Positions 8,198 to 17,011 of a DNA stretch of 64,000 nucleotides are shown in pieces. The notes below the pieces were generated by a model. The model worked only from the letters and a program-made list of their open reading frames with translations, did no database searches and was not told the DNA's origin. The DNA is from Thermoflavimicrobium daqui. Lineage in GTDB: Bacteria; Bacillota; Bacilli; Thermoactinomycetales; Thermoactinomycetaceae. Position numbers and translations under genes: made by a program. The stretch is from NCBI RefSeq assembly GCF_003313465.1, contig NZ_KZ845666.1, positions 1 through 64,000 on the forward strand. Reading direction: 5' to 3'. Each line of letters begins with the position of its first letter. The first letter of the stretch is position 1.

Positions 8198-8992
8198 TTA
8201 ACCACCTTGTACTACTAAAGTTTTCTTCGCCCTGTTCCAAATCATTTGAATCGGAATACAGAGTAAGATACACCATGCTATCTGAATAAGTAAGGCGTGT
8301 ATCCACTCACTTCCACTTAATCCTTTCACGAGGATCATGCTTGGCAAATAACTGATTGCTTGAAAGGGTAAGTAATTTAATATCATCTGAGCCCACTCAG
8401 GATAAAAGGTAATGGGAATAAACAGTCCAGACAATAAATCAACCATTACACGTTTCGCACGGATTAAACCTTGGTTATTCAAAACAAAAAAAGCAAGAAG
8501 CCCTGTAAGTAAATTTAGCTCCACATTTACAATAAAGCCCAATAATAAGCTTAAAGCAAATTTCAGCCAAACACTCCCTACCGTAGGCAGTACAATCGGA
8601 AATACTAAGGAAACGACAATCATTCCAGGAATGCTAAATAATAACAAACGGAATAACCCTTCACCAAATCCTTGAAATACTTTAACCAACAAATAATGAT
8701 ACGGACGAATTAACTGAATTGCTACCGTTCCATCACGGATTTCTTGTGCAATCTCTCGATCCAAGTTATTAAAATAAAAAGCTCGAGCCATCCAAGAAAT
8801 CGCGATATAAGTGGCCATTTGGACAGCAGTAAGCCCTTGTAAACTCTGATTATTACCGTAAATGGCCATCCATAAAAAATAGTAGACTCCAATATTTAAG
8901 CTATAAATGATAATTCCACTATAATAATTGACTCGGTAAGCTAGCATCATCAAAAACCGGATGCGGATCACTTCCAGATAAGTATTAAACAA
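8198..8992 (-). CDS. ABC-2 family transporter permease (DUF990-like)
   Basis: 264 residues, six predicted membrane helices, with the family segment REIAQEIRDGTVAIQLIRPY. The start chosen is TTG at 8992, seven bases after AGGAGGGG, overlapping the ATPase stop by eight bases; the longer open frame would run 126 nt further into the ATPase gene. Forms a heteromeric membrane part with the next permease. Confidence 0.85.
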   Translation of the reverse strand: MFNTYLEVIRIRFLMMLAYRVNYYSGIIIYSLNIGVYYFLWMAIYGNNQSLQGLTAVQMATYIAISWMARAFYFNNLDREIAQEIRDGTVAIQLIRPYHYLLVKVFQGFGEGLFRLLLFSIPGMIVVSLVFPIVLPTVGSVWLKFALSLLLGFIVNVELNLLTGLLAFFVLNNQGLIRAKRVMVDLLSGLFIPITFYPEWAQMILNYLPFQAISYLPSMILVKGLSGSEWIHALLIQIAWCILLCIPIQMIWNRAKKTLVVQGG

Positions 8993-9992
8993 CAGGTATC
9001 CCCTCCTGATAAATCTTGCGTACAATCTCTTCTGTCGACGCTTCTTCAATTTGCATTTCCAATATGGGAATATCTTGAACCAGTCGAGATAATAGGTCCG
9101 AGACACCTGCTTCACCACGTTCTAAATAAGCGATATATTGTCGCGAAGATTTACTCTCCCAATGAATAGATAAATCAGCGGTACGTTTTTTTAGCTCATC
9201 TAATGAAACTTCTTTTTCCATCTCAAAGAGGACTTTTCGTCCACCTCCCCATTCACTTTTCAGCTTTGTTAAACTTCCATCGTAAATGATTTTTCCCTGA
9301 TCAAGCATGATTACACGAGAACATAAAGCTTCGATATCCGAAATATCATGGGTAGTAAGGAGAATCGTTGTCCCAAGTTCTTTGTTAATTTCTTTTAGGA
9401 ATTTACGGATATTATCTTTCACTAATACATCGAGCCCAATTGTAGGTTCGTCTAAAAAGAGTAACTTCGGTTTGTGTATCAAAGATGCTGCTAGTTCACA
9501 GCGCATCCGCTGTCCTAAGCTCAATTTACGAACCGGTTGATCTAAGAGATTACCAATCTCTAAAATATCGATCATACGTTTTAAGTGCGGTGTATATTCA
9601 GACTTGGGGATTTGATAAACCTTTTGTAATAAACGAAAAGACTCTTGCACTGCAATATCCCACGATAGTTGACTTCTTTGTCCAAACACAACCCCAATTG
9701 TTTTGACAAATTTCTCTCTTTCTTTATGAGGATCAAATCCATTTACTTTCAATTCTCCACTCGTCGGTTGTAAAATTCCTGTAAGCATCTTGATCGTTGT
9801 AGATTTTCCAGCTCCATTTTCTCCGATATATCCAACCATTTCACCTGGCTCGATTTTAATCTCAATTCCATCAACCGCTCGAATCGTTCGATACTTACGA
9901 TTTAATAAGTCACGAAAAGCCCCGATGAGTCCAGGACGACTTTGAAATACCTTAAATTCTTTGGTTAATCCTTTGGCATAAATAGCTAACAA
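8985..9992 (-). CDS. ABC transporter ATP-binding protein (ABC-2 exporter)
   Basis: 335 residues. Walker A GENGAGKST (57-65), signature LSLGQRMRCELAASL, Walker B LLFLDEPTIGLD, and an extra C-terminal domain of about 90 residues. Energises the two permeases encoded right after it. TTG start with GAGAGGTG seven bases before it. ATPases of this class pair with DUF990 permeases in export of unknown or drug-like substrates; nothing in the sequence names the substrate. Confidence 0.92.
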   Translation of the reverse strand: MLAIYAKGLTKEFKVFQSRPGLIGAFRDLLNRKYRTIRAVDGIEIKIEPGEMVGYIGENGAGKSTTIKMLTGILQPTSGELKVNGFDPHKEREKFVKTIGVVFGQRSQLSWDIAVQESFRLLQKVYQIPKSEYTPHLKRMIDILEIGNLLDQPVRKLSLGQRMRCELAASLIHKPKLLFLDEPTIGLDVLVKDNIRKFLKEINKELGTTILLTTHDISDIEALCSRVIMLDQGKIIYDGSLTKLKSEWGGGRKVLFEMEKEVSLDELKKRTADLSIHWESKSSRQYIAYLERGEAGVSDLLSRLVQDIPILEMQIEEASTEEIVRKIYQEGIPVV

Positions 9993-10045
9993 TATTTTTC
10001 ACCTCTCGCTTATCATCCTATTATACTAGTTTGTCACTTTTCAGC

Positions 10046-10077
10046 AAAAATAGCATTCCTTTCTAGGAATGCTATTT
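10046..10077 (-). terminator. Terminator after spo0M pair
   Basis: AATAGCATTCC/GGAATGCTATT 11-bp stem followed by TTTTT on the minus strand. It ends the pseudokinase-Spo0M-Spo0M operon just before the ABC operon begins. Confidence 0.85.
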
Positions 10078-10081
10078 GGCT

Positions 10082-10837
10082 CTAAGCCTCCATTTGACTA
10101 TGAATATATTGCCCCAATTTTTCACGTAAGTAGGCAATATTTCGGATCTCATCTACCGTGAGTACGAACTGAACTAGCCGTTCATCTAAGTTCAAGGCTT
10201 CTTCCATCGAACTTTTCAGATCAACGGGCTTGCGATTGATCTCCATGATCACATCCACTTCTTTACCATGCGGCTGAAAGACCAGAGACAGCAAGTCCAA
10301 ATAGTTTGCATAAGAGCTTAATGGTTGAAATCGATATACTTGGACGAATGGATTTCGCGAGTGAAATTGTTCAAAATCTAGGTCTACTTGAGTCAGGCGA
10401 AAACCAATATCTTCAATCGTTAACAGGATTTGATCAATTAACGGATGAGGTAAGACTTCAATTCCATCCAAATCAGTTGGATCAATAGCCCTTTTAATAT
10501 CAAGCCCTGTTTTTAGATAAATCGGAGAGCCTCCCGTAGAAACAGGTGTATCATAAGGTAATTGAAAATGAAAAGGGATGATTTTGGTTTCATGTTGATC
10601 AATTACAAATCGATCTGTCAGGCGAAATTCGTCAATCACATACTCAGCTTGTGTTCCCTCATAATGATATTGCATCACCAAAAAAAGATAAATCTCATCG
10701 ATATCTTGAGGAGCATTTCCACCTTGAATATGAACCTCTCCCAGAACCTGTTCACCTTGTCGATAAGTGGATTTTTCTAGTCGGGTATCCACTTTCGCAG
10801 CTCCGATCCCTAGGCTAGCTAAGGCATTTTCAAACAT
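10082..10837 (-). CDS. spo0M: Sporulation-control protein Spo0M, copy 2
   Basis: 251 residues of the Spo0M (arrestin-like, pfam SpoOM) family: MFENALASLGIGAAKVDTRL start, GEQVLGEVHIQGG, LPYDTPVSTG and YLKTGLDI segments. Spo0M influences sporulation and cell division in B. subtilis, where it is found in the cytoplasm and at the cell pole. Preceded by GGAGGAAGATGA before ATG. It lies 25 nt after a paralogue with the same layout. Confidence 0.92.
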   Translation of the reverse strand: MFENALASLGIGAAKVDTRLEKSTYRQGEQVLGEVHIQGGNAPQDIDEIYLFLVMQYHYEGTQAEYVIDEFRLTDRFVIDQHETKIIPFHFQLPYDTPVSTGGSPIYLKTGLDIKRAIDPTDLDGIEVLPHPLIDQILLTIEDIGFRLTQVDLDFEQFHSRNPFVQVYRFQPLSSYANYLDLLSLVFQPHGKEVDVIMEINRKPVDLKSSMEEALNLDERLVQFVLTVDEIRNIAYLREKLGQYIHSQMEA

Positions 10838-10862
10838 TCATCTTCCTCCTATAATAAATTCC

Positions 10863-11600
10863 CTATTTTCTCCGGATTAACAACTCTTGAATTTTAGATA
10901 GTGGGTCTTCTTCACAAGGCTGATTATTAATCAATAAGGTTCCACTAGGATTTTGGTGTTCCCATGTAAATGAGTAGCTAATGATATCTCCTGAACGGTA
11001 TAGATTGAATACGATTAAAACATGGTCATCATTATATTCAAACTTACCATGAAGCTTATCTAAGATTCCTTGATAACGACCTGTCGGCTTAAATTCGAAT
11101 ATCTGTTCAAAGGGACGAGACTTTTTTTTAGTGGTAGGAGAGTTCATAATTCGATATAAAATAAAACCTGCATCCTCAATATCCTTTAAGACCTTTTGAA
11201 TAAGTGGTAGTGGTAATATATTAATCCGATCTCGATCACTTGGATCCTTAGCAAACTTAATATCCAAACCTGTTTGCAAATAGATTGGAAACTGTCCAGT
11301 AGACATAGGTAAATCGATCGGCAGTTGTAATGTAAGTGGAACCGTTTTTTCTTCACCAGGAGATACAATAATCTTTTCAGCTAAATAGTATTGTTGATAA
11401 GTATGACGTACATTTTTTCCATCTTTTAAATATTCCACAATTAATTCTAAATATATATCTTCGATCTGTTGAACAGAGTCACCACCGCGAATCACAACTT
11501 GACCATCTACTTGATCTCCCGGGAAAAAATCTTCTTGATTTAACCGAGTATCTACCTTTGCTGACCCGATTCCAAAACTCGCTAACCACTTCTCAAACAC
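10863..11600 (-). CDS. spo0M: Sporulation-control protein Spo0M, copy 1
   Basis: 245 residues, also Spo0M family (FGIGSAKVDTRLNQEDF, GDQVDGQVVIRGG, LPIDLPMSTGQFPIYLQTGL). GTG start; GGGGGG lies about ten bases upstream. The two copies share the conserved N-terminal half but their C-terminal thirds differ, so the duplication is old. Both follow the coiled-coil pseudokinase gene within 34 nt, indicating one transcript. Confidence 0.92.
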   Translation of the reverse strand: MFEKWLASFGIGSAKVDTRLNQEDFFPGDQVDGQVVIRGGDSVQQIEDIYLELIVEYLKDGKNVRHTYQQYYLAEKIIVSPGEEKTVPLTLQLPIDLPMSTGQFPIYLQTGLDIKFAKDPSDRDRINILPLPLIQKVLKDIEDAGFILYRIMNSPTTKKKSRPFEQIFEFKPTGRYQGILDKLHGKFEYNDDHVLIVFNLYRSGDIISYSFTWEHQNPSGTLLINNQPCEEDPLSKIQELLIRRK

Positions 11601-11634
11601 TTCCAGTTATCCCCCCTAGCAGCCACAAAAACCT

Positions 11635-13539
11635 TTAGTTTTGTGGGGAGCGATTTGCATACATGTAATTTTTATATTCCTCAAATTGTTTGGCTAACCG
11701 AGCATGCATATGATTAATTTGTTGCACTGTTTCTTGGTTAAGTCCATGGGATGGGCTTGCTGGCTCTTCATATTTTTCTTCTACTACTGTTTCTTTTACA
11801 TCTTCTACTTGCGAGTGGCTTTCATACTTATCATAAGCCTCTTCATAAGCGGGCTGCTCTTCATAAACGGGCTGCTCCTCATAAACAGGCTGCTCTTCGT
11901 AAACAGGTTGTTCTTCGTAAATAGGTTGTTCTTTAGAAACCTGTTTAGCTTCTTCTTCATAAATACGTGTAATAGGCTTGGTATTATCTAGATTTAAGCT
12001 TGAATTCTTAGCTATGCTCTCTGCACCAAATAGCTGTTCTAGCTCCTTTTGCTGCATAATCAAACGTTCTTGCATACGCCGCTCAAATTCTAAACGTTGT
12101 TCTTCTAATAACTCTCTCTCTTGTTCTTTCAGTTCTTCCACAAGTTTAGTAATAAGCGATTCCTTTCTCAGCTCAAACTCTCTTCTTTCTTGTTCCAAAC
12201 GCTCTTTCATTTTCTGTTCCCATTCAAGTTGCTCACGTATAATTAGCTCTTGTTTTAAACGCTCTTTTTGTAAACGTTCGAATTCAGCTTGTTGTTGTTT
12301 TAATAATTCTTGTTCTTGCATTTCTAATTCCCGACGTTGTTTTTCTAATAGCTCTTGCTTCCGCCGCTCAAATTCTTGTCGATAAGTGGTAAGCAGATCT
12401 CTCTCTTGCAACTCATGCTGTTTACGTAGCTGATCAACCCGCTCCATTTCCTTTTTCTCTAATTCCTCACGAATCGCTTGCAAAGGAATACGAAATTCGG
12501 TCTTTTGACTTAGCTCATCTATATTAACTTGATTAGGTTTAAAAGATAACGATGGTTTCTTAGCAATAGGCGGTTGCTGCGCTTGTATTAGATTTTCATG
12601 TGCAGGTTGTTCTTCTATCCAATTTTCTCCATTTCCTCGAATAATCGTTTTGTCTAAATCCACTTTGGGTGGTAGCTTTTTCTCTTGCATAGGAATCTTA
12701 AATGTTGGTCTACCACCAACACCTTGTAACGGTGGGCGACTATCTAGGACAGATGGAGTTGGTTTTGTTGATCTTGCCGGTTTTGCTGGCTTTGCTTGTT
12801 TTTCTGGTTTACTTGCAGTTGTTGGTTTTGCTGATTTGGCTGGTTTATTACTCGCAATTGTTGGCTTTGCCTGTTTTGTAGATTTACCCGATTTCTGCAT
12901 ATGACTATCGATTAAGGCACTAACAAATTCCACCTGATCATTATCAATCGATTTTTCCAAGAATTGAACTAGTGTTTTCGTAAGATTTAGTTCACGAATG
13001 ACTTGCTTAGCATTACCTTTTGGGAATTTTCCTTTTAGCAAGCTAATAAAAAAAGTCCCCCAATCAACGGAAGGTTCAAATGAAGTGACTTGTTCTACTC
13101 CGCAGAAAATAACTTTGATTTTCTCTTCACTGGTAATTCCGATATTACGAGGATCTTTTAAAAGATACATGGGTAGATTAAATGACTTTAGATATTCCTC
13201 CAACTCTACCATTTGCTTTGCCCAATAAAGGAATTTATCCTCGTTAACACCGTTTTTAGATACATAATGAGGTAGTGGTTGAATAGCTACATAAGGACGA
13301 ACTGAAACAATATATTTATCCTCTGTATACACTTCTTTATAGGGCATAACTAATGGATTTTCGATGGAAAGGTATTGCTGAATTGAACGTGGAGGAGCTT
13401 GTCTTAATAATTTTGCTGATTGTAAATAGTAACGCTTTCCCTCAAACTTGGTGATCGCTAGTTCTCCATCAAAAAATGGGACTACTTTTTCTACTAAATA
13501 GCGACCTCTATATTTTTCGCCATTTTTAAAACACGACAC
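11635..13539 (-). CDS. Pseudokinase-like, coiled-coil protein of unknown function
   Basis: 634 residues, not recognised as a named protein. Residues ~8-215 follow the order of a Ser/Thr kinase fold: YRGRYLVEKV (kinase start), KRYYLQSAKLL (VAIK-like), NPLVMPYKEVYTEDKYIV, then YLLKDPRNIGIT where a kinase has HRDxKPxNI, and KVIFCGVEQ where it has DFG. Both catalytic aspartates are missing, so it would be inactive. Residues ~220-330 are Lys/Ala/Pro-rich, ~353-505 a long charged coiled coil, ~537-567 EQPVYE repeats. GTG or ATG start at 13539 precedes two spo0M genes, suggesting a joint role in sporulation or division. Confidence 0.6.
   Translation of the reverse strand: MSCFKNGEKYRGRYLVEKVVPFFDGELAITKFEGKRYYLQSAKLLRQAPPRSIQQYLSIENPLVMPYKEVYTEDKYIVSVRPYVAIQPLPHYVSKNGVNEDKFLYWAKQMVELEEYLKSFNLPMYLLKDPRNIGITSEEKIKVIFCGVEQVTSFEPSVDWGTFFISLLKGKFPKGNAKQVIRELNLTKTLVQFLEKSIDNDQVEFVSALIDSHMQKSGKSTKQAKPTIASNKPAKSAKPTTASKPEKQAKPAKPARSTKPTPSVLDSRPPLQGVGGRPTFKIPMQEKKLPPKVDLDKTIIRGNGENWIEEQPAHENLIQAQQPPIAKKPSLSFKPNQVNIDELSQKTEFRIPLQAIREELEKKEMERVDQLRKQHELQERDLLTTYRQEFERRKQELLEKQRRELEMQEQELLKQQQAEFERLQKERLKQELIIREQLEWEQKMKERLEQERREFELRKESLITKLVEELKEQERELLEEQRLEFERRMQERLIMQQKELEQLFGAESIAKNSSLNLDNTKPITRIYEEEAKQVSKEQPIYEEQPVYEEQPVYEEQPVYEEQPAYEEAYDKYESHSQVEDVKETVVEEKYEEPASPSHGLNQETVQQINHMHARLAKQFEEYKNYMYANRSPQN
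11839..11931 (-). repeat. 18-bp tandem repeat encoding EQPVYE units
   Basis: Five adjacent copies of an 18-bp unit within the pseudokinase gene encode the hexapeptide EQPVYE with small variants (EQPIYE, EQPAYE). Copy number could vary between strains. Confidence 0.85.
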
Positions 13540-13765
13540 GGTTTCTCGCCTCCAACCTTATTTAAAATAAAAATAATATCTATTTATATCCTTAAAAAAA
13601 GCAAACGTATCCAAATTAAGCATATCATATGATTAAAGAATCAAACAACCAAAAAGAACGAACATTCGAAGATGATTAATCCACTAACGATTTTATAGTA
13701 ACCTCCATTTCTAAGCATTTATTATGTACAATGGAGTTTGAGTTGTACAAAAGGAGGAAGATACG
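13540..13765. other. Divergent promoter region
   Basis: AT-rich spacer between the divergent pseudokinase operon and gsaB. It must hold both promoters. A TATAAA at about 13589-13594 (minus) is a possible -10 but has no good -35 partner. AAAGGAGG at 13750-13757 is the gsaB ribosome site. Confidence 0.4.
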
Positions 13766-15064
13766 TTGAATATTTGCACATCTGAACGAATATATCAAGA
13801 AGCACTGAACGTCATTGTTGGTGGTGTAAACAGCCCATCTCGTTCTTTTAGAGCCGTTGGCGGTGGTGCTCCTATTTTTATGAAAAAAGCTAAGGGCTCC
13901 CATTTCTGGGATGTGGATGGAAATCGATATATTGACTATCTAGCTGCATTTGGACCCATTATATTAGGACATGCTCACCCTGCTGTGCACCAAGCTATCG
14001 TTGAGGCTTCCGAAAATGGAATACTCTATGGTACCCCCACTGAAAAGGAAGTCTATTTTGCGAAGATGCTACGCTCCGCCATTCCTTCTATGGAACAAAT
14101 TCGCTTTGTCAATAGTGGTACTGAAGCAATTATGACAACGATTCGCTTAGCTCGCGCTTATACAGGACGTGATAAAATCCTTAAATTTGCAGGCTGTTAT
14201 CATGGACACTCTGATCTCGTTTTAGTTGCTGCAGGCTCTGGTCCTTCTACTCTAGGTATTCCAGATAGTGCTGGGATTCCACAAAGTATCGCATCAGAAG
14301 TAATCACGATACCTTATAATGATTTAGATGCACTGCAAGAAGCAGTAAACCATTGGGGAGATCAAATTGCTGCTGTGCTTGTAGAACCTCTTGTAGGCAA
14401 CTTTGGCATCGTACCTCCTCAACCTGGTTTTTTAGAAAAAGTAAATGAACTGATACATCAAGCAGGGGGACTAGTTATTTATGACGAAGTAATCACGGGC
14501 TTCCGCTTTCATTATGGTGGAATTCAAACATTGTATCATATAGAACCTGATCTTACTGCTTTGGGTAAAATTATCGGTGGTGGTCTTCCAATTGGAGCAT
14601 ATGGCGGGCGCAAAGAAATTATGGATAAGGTAGCTCCAATGGGACCCATGTACCAAGCAGGAACCATGGCTGGAAATCCGTTATCTATTTCAGCGGGAAT
14701 CGCTTGCTTACAAGAATTATCTAGCCCTGGACTTTATGAAGAGTTAGCTCAAAAAGGGAAACGACTTGCTGAGGCAATTAGGCAATCTGCCCAAGAGAAC
14801 GAAATTCCGATCACTTTAAATCAATATGGTGGAGCATTGACTGTTTACTTTACGAATCAACCAGTTACCAATTATGAAGAAGCTCAAGCATCAGATGGAG
14901 AAATGTTCGCTAAGTTTTTCCGTATCATGTTAGAGCAAGGTATATATCTAGCTCCATCTAAATACGAAGCTTGGTTTATTACTACTTCACATAGTGATCA
15001 AGATATCACCGAAACAATGAAAGCAGTTGAACATACCTTTAGCCAAATGGCTTCGATGAGGTGA
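13766..15064 (+). CDS. gsaB: Glutamate-1-semialdehyde 2,1-aminomutase
   Basis: 432-residue PLP enzyme converting glutamate-1-semialdehyde to 5-aminolevulinate, the C5 route precursor of haem. Recognisable blocks: [16 protein letters not shown] at the N-terminus, [23 protein letters not shown], and the PLP lysine in [17 protein letters not shown]. Bacilli often have two such enzymes; this one sits in the gsaB (ygaE-ygaF-perR) neighbourhood rather than the hemAXCDBL operon. TTG start behind AAAGGAGG. Its stop overlaps the region of the globin start. Confidence 0.95.
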   Translation: MNICTSERIYQEALNVIVGGVNSPSRSFRAVGGGAPIFMKKAKGSHFWDVDGNRYIDYLAAFGPIILGHAHPAVHQAIVEASENGILYGTPTEKEVYFAKMLRSAIPSMEQIRFVNSGTEAIMTTIRLARAYTGRDKILKFAGCYHGHSDLVLVAAGSGPSTLGIPDSAGIPQSIASEVITIPYNDLDALQEAVNHWGDQIAAVLVEPLVGNFGIVPPQPGFLEKVNELIHQAGGLVIYDEVITGFRFHYGGIQTLYHIEPDLTALGKIIGGGLPIGAYGGRKEIMDKVAPMGPMYQAGTMAGNPLSISAGIACLQELSSPGLYEELAQKGKRLAEAIRQSAQENEIPITLNQYGGALTVYFTNQPVTNYEEAQASDGEMFAKFFRIMLEQGIYLAPSKYEAWFITTSHSDQDITETMKAVEHTFSQMASMR

Positions 15065-15069
15065 TCAAA

Positions 15070-15474
15070 TTGAATTCCTTCACGAGTATTTACGAAAGTA
15101 TAGGTGGCGCTACCAAAGTTCGGCAATTAGTCGAAGCTTTTTATCCCCGTGTCCAAGCCCATCCTTTACTAAAGCCGATTTTTCCCGATGATATACAGCC
15201 TGTCATGGAAAAGCAATACTTATTTCTTACACAGTTTTTTGGTGGCCCCCCTCTTTACACTGAAAAATACGGGCATCCGATGTTAAGAGCACGCCATTTA
15301 CCTTTTCCGATCACCCCATCACGAGCCCAAGCTTGGTTAGAGTGTATGCATCAAGCTTTGGATGAAGTAGAGATTGTTGGTGAGCCACGTGAACAAATAT
15401 GGTCTCGTCTGGTCATGTCTGCTCATCATATGGTCAATCAGCCTGAAAAAACCGATCCTAAGTCTAATAGATAA
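15070..15474 (+). CDS. Group II truncated haemoglobin (TrHbO/YjbI-like)
   Basis: A 2-on-2 globin of 134 residues: YESIGGATKVRQLVEAFYPRV N-terminal helix region, LRARHLPFPI containing the likely proximal histidine, and a tryptophan in the QAWLECM helix as in group II. Proteins of this group bind oxygen or peroxide/NO. TTG at 15070 is preferred to the GTG at 15061 because GAGGTGATC lies immediately upstream; that ribosome site overlaps the gsaB stop, so the two are coupled. Pairing a haem-binding protein with a haem-precursor enzyme is sensible. A few residues at the N-terminus are uncertain. Confidence 0.88.
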   Translation: MNSFTSIYESIGGATKVRQLVEAFYPRVQAHPLLKPIFPDDIQPVMEKQYLFLTQFFGGPPLYTEKYGHPMLRARHLPFPITPSRAQAWLECMHQALDEVEIVGEPREQIWSRLVMSAHHMVNQPEKTDPKSNR

Positions 15475-15477
15475 AAA

Positions 15478-15537
15478 ATGCCCATATCACATTAAAAGTG
15501 GTATGGGCTTCCTATATTTCACTTCATTTTAAATGAA
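15478..15537. repeat. 60-bp dispersed hairpin element, copy A
   Basis: Starts with an 11-bp hairpin (GCCCATATCAC / GTGGTATGGGC), followed by a conserved tail ending in TTTAAATGAA. It is the same length as an element at 44502-44561 and matches it at 52 of 60 positions; a stem A-T pair here is G-C there. It could serve as terminator for the globin gene but has no strong T run. Each copy lies 60-80 nt past the stop of a minus-strand gene. Confidence 0.7.
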
Positions 15538-15615
15538 TGCTACGAATGCTATAAATAATAACTGGATTTGAGAGCTTCCTCAGTCACTCATCTAAAAGTG
15601 ATATATGTTTTTACT

Positions 15616-16128
15616 CTAGTCGATTTGCTGCCAAGCCTCCTGCTGATTCATGCGATAATCAAGGATAGCTTTTCCCTCTGTATAATTCTTGGGCTCATCT
15701 TGAAAATCGAAAATTTTCCACTCCCCATTACCCTTAATAAGCCTAAAAAATAAGTATAAGTCCCTTCTTTTTGCTTTTTTGTAACTGCTAGCTGGGATAT
15801 GGACAATTTGTGAGCTATATGATTCCGTCTCTGGCTCGAAGGGGTTTTGGGCAATAAAATAAGAGCCAATTAACCAGTTTTTCCCTGTATAATCCTGTGA
15901 ATTTTGTTTCACCTTTTTTACTTCTTCTATTATATCTTTAACCTCAGGAGTAGCATTCGTGGCACTTAAAGAAACCACAGTTTCTTCTCTTTCAGCAATC
16001 TGTAAATCTTCTTTAACTATAGCATTCACATATTCAACTGTTACCTGTTGTGGATCACTCAAATTCGAGCAACCTGAAATCGAAACAATAAAGAAAACGA
16101 TAAATAATAAAGATGAAAACTTTTTCAA
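15616..16128 (-). CDS. Predicted lipoprotein of unknown function
   Basis: 170 residues with a signal peptide (MKKFSSLLFIVFFIVSISGC): the lipobox ISGC puts the lipidated cysteine at residue 20. The remaining ~150 residues have alternating hydrophobic strands and charged turns, with VTVEYVNAIVKEDLQIAE and WKIFDFQDEP, a layout like NTF2-fold DUF4878 lipoproteins, but this is not certain. TTG start with AGAGGG six bases upstream. Monocistronic. Confidence 0.7.
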   Translation of the reverse strand: MKKFSSLLFIVFFIVSISGCSNLSDPQQVTVEYVNAIVKEDLQIAEREETVVSLSATNATPEVKDIIEEVKKVKQNSQDYTGKNWLIGSYFIAQNPFEPETESYSSQIVHIPASSYKKAKRRDLYLFFRLIKGNGEWKIFDFQDEPKNYTEGKAILDYRMNQQEAWQQID

Positions 16129-16432
16129 TACATACCCTCTTAATACTGTTCATAAGACAAAAATGAAAAATCCTAAAATTTAGAAAAATATAAAGTTGAA
16201 TAATACTAAAAACTAACCGATTAGTCATTTTTATTATACAGTGAATTCCAATGATATACAATCATTGTATTTATGTAAAATGATAATAGTATTCAAAAAC
16301 AACTTATAATAGTTAGCTAAATAGAGAGCCAGCTAATCAGTAAGTTAAAGATTTCTAAAAAAGCTGATCTGACATCCAATGTTTAAGTAGTTTTTTCTGC
16401 TCTTGTGGTTTAAGGTTTTGATTCATATAATA

Positions 16433-16549
16433 CTAATTTTCATATCCATCAAATAAGGCTATGATTCCATTAGCTAACAATTTTTCTTCTATCTCTTCCT
16501 TAATCGCGCGCATCAAAAACGTCGTTCTTCTAACTGGATATCTTACCAA
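16433..16549 (-). CDS. Possible small ORF or pseudogene (38 codons, then in-frame stop and 25 more)
   Basis: The minus strand has TTG at 16549 with AGGAGG eight bases upstream, then 38 codons (MVRYPVRRTTFLMRAIKEEI...) and TAG at 16433-16435. The same frame stays open for 25 more codons (MNQNLKPQEQKKLLKHW...), so a single nonsense change may have split a ~64-residue protein. The AGGAGG is also one arm of the hairpin at 16552-16588, so the apparent ribosome site may be part of a terminator. No family recognised. Confidence 0.3.
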   Translation of the reverse strand: MVRYPVRRTTFLMRAIKEEIEEKLLANGIIALFDGYEN

Positions 16550-16551
16550 TT

Positions 16552-16588
16552 AAGATACCTCCTAATCTGATCAGACTAGGAGGTATCT
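16552..16588 (-). terminator. Hairpin after yjdF (weak terminator or SD-sequestering stem)
   Basis: AGATACCTCCTA pairs with TAGGAGGTATCT (12 bp). The run after it on the minus strand (TAATTGG) is poor in T, so it is a weak terminator at best. One arm contains AGGAGG, serving the small ORF at 16549 as a possible ribosome site. Confidence 0.5.
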
Positions 16589-16590
16589 CA

Positions 16591-17007
16591 TTAGCGACCG
16601 CGATGTTTGGCTTTTCTTTTTTCGATTTTTAATTGCCTTTTTCGCTCAGCTAACTCCTGTTTTTGTTGTTTTCTACTTTGAATTCGTTCTTTCTTACGTT
16701 CTTTCATCGTAAGTTTAATTGCTTCTTGAGCAAAAGTAGTAACCCCACGCTGTTTCATTTCTTTAGCTGCTTGCCGAGCTAGACGTTTTGGATTTTGCTT
16801 TTTACTTCTTTTCGTTGTGACATAAACCATCGCGTCCGTTTGTTCAATCAGCTCCAACATTTGGTATTGGATAAAGTCCAAGATTTCCTGATCTTTCGGC
16901 TCAGACCCAAAAATCTTTTTTGCTGCTTTTAACTTAGATTCACTCTGTTCTTCGACTACTCCAACCCAAAATTGACATTGGTCATCAAAATAAACCGTTA
17001 GCTTCAT
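16591..17007 (-). CDS. yjdF: YjdF family protein (DUF2992)
   Basis: 138 residues: N-terminal MKLTVYFDDQCQFWVGVVE, then FGSEPKDQEILDF, matching the YjdF/DUF2992 family, followed by a very basic coiled tail. The family's function is not known; in B. subtilis and others it is controlled by a riboswitch that responds to azaaromatic compounds, pointing to detoxification. The upstream leader has the expected structured RNA. Confidence 0.88.
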   Translation of the reverse strand: MKLTVYFDDQCQFWVGVVEEQSESKLKAAKKIFGSEPKDQEILDFIQYQMLELIEQTDAMVYVTTKRSKKQNPKRLARQAAKEMKQRGVTTFAQEAIKLTMKERKKERIQSRKQQKQELAERKRQLKIEKRKAKHRGR

Positions 17008-17011
17008 GAAC

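Larger units (their letters stand above)
16129..16590. other. Intergenic region upstream of the lipoprotein gene
   Basis: AT-rich spacer. Apart from the possible small ORF at 16433-16549 and the hairpin at 16552-16588, I see no gene. The 5' control region of the lipoprotein gene must lie just above 16129. Confidence 0.4.

Noticed and set aside
11978-12385. 135-codon Ser/Cys-rich plus-strand open frame
   Set aside because: Antisense shadow of the coiled-coil repeats in the pseudokinase gene.
12650-12904. 84-codon plus frame rich in Gly/Ala/Phe
   Set aside because: Antisense shadow of the Lys/Ala/Pro-rich linker; no ribosome site.
13651-13675. CGAACATTCG near the divergent promoters as a LexA box
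   Set aside because: The two half-sites overlap; the Bacillus LexA box needs a 14-bp CGAAC-N4-GTTCG layout.
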